From CBDCHC01 sp965277055 (GTDB taxonomy: Bacteria; Pseudomonadota; Gammaproteobacteria; PS1; Pseudothioglobaceae), in assembly GCA_965277055.1 (NCBI GenBank), contig OZ255703.1:806001-870000 (forward strand): DNA of 64,000 nucleotides, in the 5' to 3' direction. The position numbers and the translations under genes were made by a program. Positions within the stretch are counted from its first letter, which is position 1. Every line of letters starts with the position of its first letter. Shown in pieces: positions 27,148 through 35,409 of this stretch. The notes below the pieces were generated by a model. It saw nothing but the letters and a program-made list of their open reading frames with translations, was not told where the DNA came from and searched no databases.

Positions 27148-29133
27148 TTATGCTAAGAGTTGCGCTTGCTTAAGTTCTTTAATTTCATTACGTACTTGTG
27201 CCGCTGCTTCAAATTCTAAGCGTTCAGCATGAGTATACATTTTCTTTTCTAATTCTTTAATTTTATTACTCAGTGCTACTGGTGAGAGATTTAACTGGTT
27301 TGCTGGCTTAGGCGGTGGCACATCCTCAGAGCCTTTCGGGGCGTCACTTTCTAAAATATCTACTATTGCTTTATTTAGTGGAGTTGGGGTAATACCATGT
27401 GCTTCATTATATGCAATTTGTTTTTCCCGGCGTCTATTGGTTTCATCTATCGCTTTTTGCATCGATTTGGTAATAGTATCGCCATATAAAATTGCCTTAC
27501 CATGAATATTCCGTGCTGCTCTGCCAATGGTTTGCACCAGACTACGTTCACTACGCAAAAACCCTTCTTTATCTGCATCCATAATTGCTACCAGTGACAC
27601 CTCAGGCATATCCAAACCCTCACGTAGCAAGTTGATACCAATCAGCACATCAAATACCCCAAGGCGTAAATCACGAATAATTTCTACGCGCTCAACAGTA
27701 TCTATATCACTATGTAAATACCGCGCTTTAATATCATTTTCCAATAAAAAATCACTCAAGCGCTCAGACATCTTTTTAGTTAGTGTGGTAATCAGTACCC
27801 GCTCACCCTGAGCTATGCGTTTATGAATTTCCCCCAATACATCATCCACTTGCGTGCGTGCTTCACGCACTTCTACCTCAGGGTCTATCAGTCCAGTCGG
27901 ACGAATAAGTTGCTCGGCAACTACGGCAGAATGCTCTAGTTCAAAGTTGGCAGGGGTGGCAGAAATAAGTAGTGTTTGCCCTGTTTTTTCTAGAAATTCT
28001 TCAAAGCGTAAGGGGCGATTTTCCAAGGCAGAAGGCAGGCGAAAGCCAAAGTCCACCAGTGTTTGTTTACGGGCTCTATCTCCGTTAAACATCCCACCAA
28101 TTTGCGATACCCCAATATGCGACTCATCAATCATGATAATAGTATCATCAGGCAAATAATCAAAAAAGGTAGGGGGTGGCTCCCCTGGTTGTCTGCCAGA
28201 AAGATATAATGAATAATTTTCAATCCCTTTACAAAAGCCTAATTCACCCAGAAGTTCCAAATCCATCTGCACGCGCTCGGTGATGCGCTGAGCCTCAATA
28301 AAACGATTTTGCGATAAAAAATATTCTTTGCGTTCGCGCAGTTCTGCTTTGATATTATCTATTTGGGCTAGGATTTTATCTTTTGGGGTAACAAAATGCG
28401 TTTGCGGATAAATGGTAATTTGCTTCATATCTTCACCCTTTTCCCCAGTCAGCGCATCAAAATAATACATGCGCTCAATCTCTTCATCAAAGGTTTCTAT
28501 GCGTATGCTGAGCTCCTCGCTATCAGCAGGGAAAACATCAATCACCTCGCCCTTCACTCGAAAGTTCCCACGTGCCAAGTTAACATCATTACGGTTATAT
28601 TGCATGGCAACTAAGCTTCTAAATAACTCGCGCTGATTAAGTTTCTCTCCCACCTTAAGAGTAACTAACATTTGCTTATAACTACTCACATCACCCAAGC
28701 CATAAATTGCAGAAACACTAGCGACAATCACCACATCACGCCTTTCAAGTAGTGATTTAGTAGCACTGAGCCTCATACGCTCTATGTGCTCATTGATATT
28801 TGAGTCTTTTTCAATATAGGTGTCACTAGCAGGAACATAGGCTTCTGGTTGATAATAATCATAGTAAGAAACAAAATATTCCACTGCATTTTCTGGGAAA
28901 AACTCTTTCATTTCAGCATAAAGCTGGGCAGCAAGGGTTTTATTAGGTGCCATGATGAGTGCAGGTCGCCCACTTTGAGCAATCACATTTGCCATGGTAA
29001 AGGTCTTGCCCGTACCAGTAGCCCCTAAGAGAGTGATAAATTGCTCATCATCTGCAAGTGCATTCAAAATAGTCTTGATAGCAGCGGGTTGGTCTCCTGC
29101 AGGAGTAAATTTAGAGTGAAGTGAAAAAGGCAA
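27148..29133 (-). CDS. uvrB: UvrABC excision nuclease subunit B
   Basis: 661 residues from a TTG start (MPFSLHSKFTPAGDQPAAI). Helicase motif I is GATGTGKTFT, followed by the YYDYYQPEAYVP beta-hairpin, DESH, SATPANFE, QTIGRAARN and a C-terminal UVR domain that binds UvrC. It verifies DNA damage in nucleotide excision repair. A TATAAT -10 lies on the minus strand at 29161-29156. No LexA-type CTG-N10-CAG box was seen upstream. Confidence 0.97.
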   Translation of the reverse strand: MPFSLHSKFTPAGDQPAAIKTILNALADDEQFITLLGATGTGKTFTMANVIAQSGRPALIMAPNKTLAAQLYAEMKEFFPENAVEYFVSYYDYYQPEAYVPASDTYIEKDSNINEHIERMRLSATKSLLERRDVVIVASVSAIYGLGDVSSYKQMLVTLKVGEKLNQRELFRSLVAMQYNRNDVNLARGNFRVKGEVIDVFPADSEELSIRIETFDEEIERMYYFDALTGEKGEDMKQITIYPQTHFVTPKDKILAQIDNIKAELRERKEYFLSQNRFIEAQRITERVQMDLELLGELGFCKGIENYSLYLSGRQPGEPPPTFFDYLPDDTIIMIDESHIGVSQIGGMFNGDRARKQTLVDFGFRLPSALENRPLRFEEFLEKTGQTLLISATPANFELEHSAVVAEQLIRPTGLIDPEVEVREARTQVDDVLGEIHKRIAQGERVLITTLTKKMSERLSDFLLENDIKARYLHSDIDTVERVEIIRDLRLGVFDVLIGINLLREGLDMPEVSLVAIMDADKEGFLRSERSLVQTIGRAARNIHGKAILYGDTITKSMQKAIDETNRRREKQIAYNEAHGITPTPLNKAIVDILESDAPKGSEDVPPPKPANQLNLSPVALSNKIKELEKKMYTHAERLEFEAAAQVRNEIKELKQAQLLA

Positions 29134-29287
29134 AAAAAACTAGCAAAAAACTAATATTATACTACCAATATTAAACGTGTAACTCATCAGAACGCACAGA
29201 TAATAGAGGGCTATCCATCTTCATAATAAAATTTATGTCTATTTTATCTATGCTCTTGTGCTTTACGTACTACAACCTAACACGCCA
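29134..29287 (-). promoter_or_regulatory. uvrB upstream region
   Basis: The minus-strand -10 hexamer TATAAT (29161-29156) has a poor -35 (GTTACA, 16 bp spacing). The rest is AT-rich spacer after the DUF6428 gene. No SOS box was found. Confidence 0.35.
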
Positions 29288-29755
29288 CTAGCAACAACCT
29301 GATGAATTTGCATCATTACCACACATCGTGGATTCTGGATTACGCTCTAGTTCTAGGCATACTGCATGAACGTTTGAAAGGTGTATAGTCACCCCGCAAC
29401 AACCTGATTCTACCGACTCTACCATATATTTACTAATAGTAGAATTCAGTTGATATTCAATATGCACAGGTGCTGATTCAATACCAGCAAACTTATCAAA
29501 AATAGATTGGCTTGCCCCTAAAATGCCTGATAATGTTTTTGCTGACATGCGGTGCTCAGTATCTTCCCCGAGCCACAGCTGTGCTTGCACATGCTGGGTA
29601 GTAGAGTGTTGCCCACCACAATCAATCATATCATGGGTAATCACCCCTACATCGGTAATATGAAAATGTGCAGGTACTTCTGCTCCCGTAGGGAGTAGTA
29701 TACTAATAGCACTTGTTTGCTCACTTAACGCACTTGTAAATTCAGCAAGATTCAT
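29288..29755 (-). CDS. DUF6428 family Cys-rich protein
   Basis: 155 residues, cytoplasmic. The early segment LPTGAEVPAHFHITDVG and the following IDCGGQ match DUF6428 as I recall it. Cysteines cluster as CGG, CCG, a lone C and a C-terminal CGND...SGCC, suggesting metal or Fe-S interaction. It starts 7 bp after the monothiol glutaredoxin gene and is probably co-expressed with it. Function unknown. Confidence 0.7.
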   Translation of the reverse strand: MNLAEFTSALSEQTSAISILLPTGAEVPAHFHITDVGVITHDMIDCGGQHSTTQHVQAQLWLGEDTEHRMSAKTLSGILGASQSIFDKFAGIESAPVHIEYQLNSTISKYMVESVESGCCGVTIHLSNVHAVCLELERNPESTMCGNDANSSGCC

Positions 29756-29762
29756 GAGCTAT

Positions 29763-30092
29763 TTACGTGTTGTTAAACTTTTCTACCGCAGCTTCCATTG
29801 CTTCTTTAAGCTGACCTAGTTCAGCCATTTCCACAATGATATCGCCCCCGCCTACAAGCTCGCCATTCATATAGATTTGTGGGAATGTTGGCCAGTTCGC
29901 AAACTCTGGTAAGTGAGTAAACACTTCTTGATCTTCAAAAATATTAACATAGGCAAACTCTATCCCAGTAGATGCCAATGTTTGTGCAGCACGTGCTGAG
30001 AACCCACACTGTGGGAACTGCGGAGTACCTTTCATATATAAAACGATTGGTGCGCTTTCTACTTGTTGTTTGATGCGTGCTAAGACTTCCAT
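29763..30092 (-). CDS. grxD: Monothiol glutaredoxin, Grx4 type
   Basis: 109 residues with the diagnostic CGFS active site (PQCGFSARAAQ), preceded by VLYMKGTP, and WPTFPQIYMNGELVGGGDI for glutathione binding. CGFS glutaredoxins carry [2Fe-2S] clusters and deliver them to client proteins. It is followed by the Cys-rich DUF6428 gene. Confidence 0.96.
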   Translation of the reverse strand: MEVLARIKQQVESAPIVLYMKGTPQFPQCGFSARAAQTLASTGIEFAYVNIFEDQEVFTHLPEFANWPTFPQIYMNGELVGGGDIIVEMAELGQLKEAMEAAVEKFNNT

Positions 30093-30136
30093 AATGTGAA
30101 TAACCCTAAAAGAACTAATGGCTGACTATTATAGTC

Positions 30137-30574
30137 TTAAAATGGCTGTACCACAACTAGTATTATTATGGCTATTAGTGCTAATACTGGCACTTCGTTA
30201 AACCATCGAAAATACACATGCCCTTTAATATTCGCATTTTCTCTAAACGCTACAAGGTGTTGATAACACAGATAATGATAAACCATTAGCCCCGCAACAA
30301 TCAAAAGCTTCACATGTAGCCAATAAAACGCAGCATATACCGCCCAGTTCGTATATGCCAAGTACCCGCCGAGAATAACCATCACCACTAGAGAGGGGTT
30401 CATTATCCCACGGTAGAGCTTACGCTCCATGACTTTAAAGCGTTCATTACTGACTTCATCATCAGGATGCTCAGCATTACTCATGGCATGATAAACATAC
30501 AACCTTGGCAAATAAAACACCGCAGCAAAATAGGTAATAACACTTATAATATGAAAGGCTTTAATCCAGAGCAT
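30137..30574 (-). CDS. hemJ: Protoporphyrinogen IX oxidase HemJ
   Basis: 145 residues with four membrane helices. The family pattern begins WIKAFHIISVITYFAAVFYLPRLYVYH, containing the conserved His and Arg, and continues LHVKLLIVAGLMVYH. HemJ catalyses the penultimate step of heme synthesis in bacteria lacking HemG or HemY. It is transcribed divergently from the large dehydrogenase gene. Confidence 0.9.
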   Translation of the reverse strand: MLWIKAFHIISVITYFAAVFYLPRLYVYHAMSNAEHPDDEVSNERFKVMERKLYRGIMNPSLVVMVILGGYLAYTNWAVYAAFYWLHVKLLIVAGLMVYHYLCYQHLVAFRENANIKGHVYFRWFNEVPVLALIAIIILVVVQPF

Positions 30575-30772
30575 GAGAATAGTTATAAATATATGATATA
30601 TAATATTTTAGTGAATATGTAACTAGAAAATACTCTAGTTAATAAGATATCACTATTATGATAATAATAGTTATTGTACTTTCTGATACTTTTTTGAGTA
30701 GTATTCCTGTGCAGAAACACATAACTCTTCGGTAAAATAGTTTATTTGAACATATTTGCTTCAAAGACTTAT
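30575..30772. promoter_or_regulatory. Divergent control region between hemJ and the FAD/Fe-S dehydrogenase
   Basis: The roughly 200-bp AT-rich spacer holds two perfect dyads. One is TAACTAG-8-CTAGTTA at 30620-30641, the other ACTATTAT-4-ATAATAGT at 30652-30671. Both lie between divergent genes, where an operator would be expected. The regulator is unknown. Confidence 0.4.
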
Positions 30773-33700
30773 ATGCAATACCGCGAAATTCCCTATAACT
30801 ACAGCTCATTTTCCGATAAAGAAATCGTTCTACGTTTCTTAGGCGAGTCTGCGTGGAAGGATTTGAATACTTTAAGAGAAGACCGTAAAACAGGCAGAAG
30901 TGCCAAAATGCTATTTGAAATCTTAGGCGATATGTGGGCAGTAGAGCGTAACCCCTATTTGCAAGAGGATTTAGTCAATAGCAACAAACGCTTTACCAAC
31001 CTTATAGATGCCATGAACCACCGCCTTTCACTTATTAAGGCGAGAACAAATGGTAATACCATGGTCTTTAATATCGCAACTAAAACAGAGCACAAAATCA
31101 ATGATTTTGCTCAAAGCATTCAGACTTTTAAGGCTGATAAAGCACGTATTCATAAAGCATTAAAAAAAATCACCAGTACTAATAATATTCGCTTTGACCC
31201 GCTCTCTCGTTCATCGCATGCGACTGACGCCACTGACTGGCGGGTAGAGTACCCACTGCTCGTACTCACCCCTGATACAGAAAATGAAGTCGTAGCCATG
31301 GTCAAGGCGTGTAAACAGCTCGGGCTCAACCTCATTGCCCGTGGGGGTGGTACAGGCTATACGGGTAGTTGTGTGCCGATGACTAAGTTTAGCGCAGTGA
31401 TCAATACTGAAAAGCTTCTTGTTTTAAGTGATGTCTATGATAGTGATGCACATCCTGTTATCCAAGTAGGGAGTGGGGTAGTCACCAAACGCGTGGCGGA
31501 AAAGTCCAGTAAGTCTGGGCTGATATTTGCCGTGGACCCTACCTCGCAGGATAGTTCAACCATTGGTGGCAATATCGCAATGAATGCTGGGGGCAAAAAA
31601 GCCCTACGATATGGAACCACTATTGATAATCTCCTTTCATGGAGGCTGGTAGATGCACAGGGCGATATTATAGAAACTAGACGTCTGCAACCAAACTACG
31701 ACAAAATCCAACTTTTGGATGAAGTATCATTTAGTATTACTAACCTCACCACTGGAGAAGAGCGCACTCTGAACATCCCCACCAGTGAAATGCGTAAGCG
31801 TGGACTGGGTAAAGATGTGACAAATAAATTTTTAAGTGGGCTCCCGGGGGTGCAAAAAGAAGGGTGTGATGGGATTATCACTTCTGGTGAATTTATTCTT
31901 CACACCCCGAGAAAACATATCACGACCTTATGTCTGGAATACTATGGCTATGAAAGTGAGCAAGCAGTTGCGAGTATTGTCACCATTAAAAACTTAATAG
32001 ACACTACCACAAATATTGAGCTCATTGGTATGGAGCATCTTGACCACCGCTACATTAAAGCTGTGGGATATTCTTCAAAGGCTAATCGCTTTGAACTCCC
32101 ACGTATGTTATTACTCATAGATATCAGTTCTGATAGAGCGAGTTTGTTAGATACCATTTCAAGTGAGATACGCACCCACATTACTAGTTTAGATGCAGAA
32201 TTATTTATTGCCACAGATGCCAGCACTCGTGCCAAATTTTGGTTAGATCGTGCCCGCACTGCTGCTATTGCTGCACATACTAACGCCTTTAAAATCAATG
32301 AAGATGTAGTGTTGCCATTAGAGAGCTTAGCGACTTATTCTGATGAAATTGAGCGGATAAATATTGAGCTCTCTATCGAAAATAAACTCCATACTGCGAG
32401 AGAAATCAAAACTTACCTTAGCACCAAATGTGAGCAAAAAAAGGGCGCAGCAACTGAGCTCATTGACAACGTCATGCATACTTGGCAAACTCACTTAGAC
32501 CAACTGGGAGATGATGCTCACTTTAAACGCATCCAAACTGCCGAGGTAGTTATCTCGTACCACAGGGAGCTTGCTGAGCCATTATTTAAGCTCTTAACTG
32601 GTGAGCAATTTAAAGCAGTGTGTACCGAGATAAAAGCCATTCATAAGCGTATTTTAAAGCGCAGAATATTTATTGCTCTGCACATGCATGCTGGTGATGG
32701 TAATGTGCATACCAATATTCCTGTGCATTCATCTTCTAAGCAGATGCTAGAACGTGCTGATGAAGTGGTTGATCGAGTCATGCAACTCGCTACCACTCTC
32801 GGTGGGGTGATTTCTGGGGAACACGGTATTGGGCTCACAAAGTACCAATATCTGAGTGAAGAATTTAAGCGTGATTTTGTGGCATATAAACAAGAGATAG
32901 ACCCAGACGGGCTATTTAATACCCATAAGCTCATGCCGGGTAGTACGCTGGATAACGCCTACACACCATCGCTTGAACTCCTAGAACAAGAAGCACTCAT
33001 CCTAGAAAGCTCACAAATAGGTGAAATCAATGAGATGACAAAGTCATGCCTTAGATGTGGGAAATGTAAAAGCGTGTGTACCACTCACGTACCAGAACAA
33101 AACTTACTCTACTCACCACGTGATAAGATTATTGGCTCTAACTTATTGATTGAAGCCTTTCTCTATGAAGAACAAACCAGAAGAGGAATTGCATTAAATC
33201 ATTTCCAAGAGTTTGATGATATTTCTGATCACTGCACAGTCTGTCATTTATGTGTGAACCCATGCCCAGTGAATATTGATTTTGGCGACGTATCGGTTAA
33301 GATGCGCGAAATTCTGGTCACCAAAAAACAAAAGAAAACATCCTTTGCCACTAAGCTTGCTATGGGCTTCTTAAATATTAATGGTGCTCGGGCAAATCAT
33401 GTTGCCAAACGCATGATGAATGTTGGCTATAAGATTCAGCGTCTAGGAGCAAAACTCTATGCCCCATTTAACACCAAAGTAGCTGATACTACTGTAGCAA
33501 AACCCAATGCTTTTAAAAGTCTCACAACTATTTTAGACAAACCACTTCCAAGTGACACCAACATTAAGCCGCTACGTGAGTTATTGCGTTTATCTGATGC
33601 TACTAAAATACCTGTATTAAGCCCCTCTGACCCTGTTGCTAGTGTGTTTTATTTCCCAGGTTGTGGCTCAGAAAAGTTGTTTTCGCAAATTTCATTAGCA

Positions 33701-34405
33701 ACCTTAGCTCTGTTATATCATCACAAAGTGAGAGTCGTACTGCCTAATACCTATCTCTGCTGTGGCTATCCTCAAGCGGCTGGTGGGAATAGTGTGCTTG
33801 CTAATAAAATAGTCACTGATAATAAAGTCCTGATGCACCGCATTGCTAACACTCTTAATTATTTAGATATTAGTCACGTGATTACTTCATGCGGAACGTG
33901 CATTGATAAATTAGACGAATATAATTTGGCACAAATCTTTACTGGCAGTACCTCTATTGACATCCATCAATATCTGAGTGATAACAATATTACCTTAACT
34001 AACCATAGTGAAAAATATTTGTATCATGCTCCATGTCATAACCCAATTAAAACCGATGATACAGCAGTAATCACCAATATTATGGGTACTGATATTTTAA
34101 GTAGTGAGAGATGCTGTGGGGAGTCTGGTACCTTTGCCGTGTCTCGTCCAGATGTGGCTAAAGCTGCGAAAGGCAAAAAGCTCCAAGTCATACAACAAAA
34201 TGTCATAGACTTAGAACACACCAATACTGACGGAGTAAAAATGCTTACCACTTGCCCAGCATGTCGCCAAGGCTTATCACGCTACGAATCACAGACTAGT
34301 GTTGCTACGGTGTACCCTATTGAGGTTATGGCTAAAAGTCTATTAGGGGATCATTGGATGCAAACCTTTGTAGATGAGGTAGTGATTGAAGAGGTATTAC
34401 TCTAA
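30773..34405 (+). CDS. DUF3683 FAD-linked oxidase / Fe-S dehydrogenase (D-2-hydroxyacid type)
   Basis: 1210 residues from the ATG at 30773 (MQYREIPYNYSS, the usual DUF3683 start); a TTG at 30746 is in frame but less likely. Order: DUF3683 (about 1-150), FAD-binding type 4 with RGGGTGYTGSCVP (about 190-400), FAD-oxidase C (about 500-740, HMHAGDGNVH), two 4Fe-4S motifs (CLRCGKCKSVC and CTVCHLCVNPC) and two CCG domains (CCGYPQAAGG, CCGESGTFA). This is a glycolate/D-2-hydroxyglutarate dehydrogenase-like fusion passing electrons to the quinone pool. The true substrate is not determinable here. The stop overlaps the ftsY start (TAATG). Confidence 0.88.
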   Translation: MQYREIPYNYSSFSDKEIVLRFLGESAWKDLNTLREDRKTGRSAKMLFEILGDMWAVERNPYLQEDLVNSNKRFTNLIDAMNHRLSLIKARTNGNTMVFNIATKTEHKINDFAQSIQTFKADKARIHKALKKITSTNNIRFDPLSRSSHATDATDWRVEYPLLVLTPDTENEVVAMVKACKQLGLNLIARGGGTGYTGSCVPMTKFSAVINTEKLLVLSDVYDSDAHPVIQVGSGVVTKRVAEKSSKSGLIFAVDPTSQDSSTIGGNIAMNAGGKKALRYGTTIDNLLSWRLVDAQGDIIETRRLQPNYDKIQLLDEVSFSITNLTTGEERTLNIPTSEMRKRGLGKDVTNKFLSGLPGVQKEGCDGIITSGEFILHTPRKHITTLCLEYYGYESEQAVASIVTIKNLIDTTTNIELIGMEHLDHRYIKAVGYSSKANRFELPRMLLLIDISSDRASLLDTISSEIRTHITSLDAELFIATDASTRAKFWLDRARTAAIAAHTNAFKINEDVVLPLESLATYSDEIERINIELSIENKLHTAREIKTYLSTKCEQKKGAATELIDNVMHTWQTHLDQLGDDAHFKRIQTAEVVISYHRELAEPLFKLLTGEQFKAVCTEIKAIHKRILKRRIFIALHMHAGDGNVHTNIPVHSSSKQMLERADEVVDRVMQLATTLGGVISGEHGIGLTKYQYLSEEFKRDFVAYKQEIDPDGLFNTHKLMPGSTLDNAYTPSLELLEQEALILESSQIGEINEMTKSCLRCGKCKSVCTTHVPEQNLLYSPRDKIIGSNLLIEAFLYEEQTRRGIALNHFQEFDDISDHCTVCHLCVNPCPVNIDFGDVSVKMREILVTKKQKKTSFATKLAMGFLNINGARANHVAKRMMNVGYKIQRLGAKLYAPFNTKVADTTVAKPNAFKSLTTILDKPLPSDTNIKPLRELLRLSDATKIPVLSPSDPVASVFYFPGCGSEKLFSQISLATLALLYHHKVRVVLPNTYLCCGYPQAAGGNSVLANKIVTDNKVLMHRIANTLNYLDISHVITSCGTCIDKLDEYNLAQIFTGSTSIDIHQYLSDNNITLTNHSEKYLYHAPCHNPIKTDDTAVITNIMGTDILSSERCCGESGTFAVSRPDVAKAAKGKKLQVIQQNVIDLEHTNTDGVKMLTTCPACRQGLSRYESQTSVATVYPIEVMAKSLLGDHWMQTFVDEVVIEEVLL

Positions 34406-35313
34406 TGTTTGGGCTGTTTAAAAAGGCTGATACTAATACTTCTGCTAAAAAAACACTCACTAGCGGACTAAAAAATTTATTTAGTCTACATACAAAGATT
34501 GATGATGAACTCTTTGAAGAATTAGAACTCTTATTAATTAGTAGTGATGTGGGGGTAGATACCACCTATACTATTATTGAAAATGTACGCTCTAAAGCAT
34601 CAAAACAAGAATTAAAAAATTCTGAATCACTCAAAGAGCATATCGCTTCTGAGCTATTAGCATTATTACCCGAGCATAATGCACTCACTATCACGAGTGA
34701 ACGCCCCTATGTAATATTAGTTGTTGGGGTGAATGGTGCTGGGAAAACCACTACTATTGGTAAACTAGCACATAGGCTCAAATCAGAAGGCAAGTCAGTG
34801 ATGTTGGGAGCAGGTGATACCTTTAGAGCAGCAGCAATTGAGCAACTTAAAGTCTGGGGGGAGCGTAATGATATTCCTGTGGTTGCAGGCAAGCAAGGTG
34901 GGGATAGTGCTGCTATATTATTTGATGCCTATAGTAGTGCCAAAGCCAAAGGAGTTGATGTATTGATTGCAGACACTTCTGGGAGATTACATACGCAGGA
35001 TAATCTCATGGCAGAACTTGGCAAAATAAAAAATGTCCTCGGTAAGCACGGGGAATATGTACCTAACGAAGTAATGCTCGTGGTAGATGGTACCAGTGGT
35101 GGCAATGCTGTACTCCAAGCCAAAGCATTTAATGAAGCAGTAGCACTCACAGGTATTACCATTACCAAACTTGATGGCTCTGCTAAAGGCGGGGTCGTAT
35201 TTGCCATTAGTGATGAGTTAAATCTGCCTATTCGCTTTATCGGCGTAGGGGAAGGGCAAGATGACCTCGTGGTATTTGACCCAGAGGCATTTGTTGCATC
35301 AATTATAGAATAG
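34405..35313 (+). CDS. ftsY: Signal recognition particle receptor FtsY
   Basis: 302 residues, short because it lacks the long acidic N-terminal A domain. The NG GTPase core is complete: GVNGAGKTTTIGKLAH, DTFRAAAIEQL, DTSGRLHTQDNLM and TKLDGSAKGG. It docks SRP-ribosome complexes at the inner membrane. It overlaps the preceding dehydrogenase gene by one base rather than the common ftsE/ftsX neighbours. Confidence 0.96.
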   Translation: MFGLFKKADTNTSAKKTLTSGLKNLFSLHTKIDDELFEELELLLISSDVGVDTTYTIIENVRSKASKQELKNSESLKEHIASELLALLPEHNALTITSERPYVILVVGVNGAGKTTTIGKLAHRLKSEGKSVMLGAGDTFRAAAIEQLKVWGERNDIPVVAGKQGGDSAAILFDAYSSAKAKGVDVLIADTSGRLHTQDNLMAELGKIKNVLGKHGEYVPNEVMLVVDGTSGGNAVLQAKAFNEAVALTGITITKLDGSAKGGVVFAISDELNLPIRFIGVGEGQDDLVVFDPEAFVASIIE

Positions 35314-35330
35314 CCAATTATTCTGCATAA

Positions 35331-35391
35331 TTTATGCTAATTTTGCATAATTTATATAATTTTAGAATATTTTATGCAAAATTAGCATAAA
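35331..35391. terminator. Perfect 20-bp inverted repeat between convergent ftsY and the usher gene
   Basis: Arms at 35331-35350 and 35372-35391 are exact reverse complements, separated by a 21-bp AT loop. A third partial copy of the TGCATAATTTA motif precedes the left arm. The position between two stops suggests a bidirectional terminator. It is unusually AT-rich, so a protein-binding site or a miniature-element remnant is also possible. Confidence 0.6.
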
Positions 35392-35409
35392 AATTCTTCA
35401 TATCATCGA

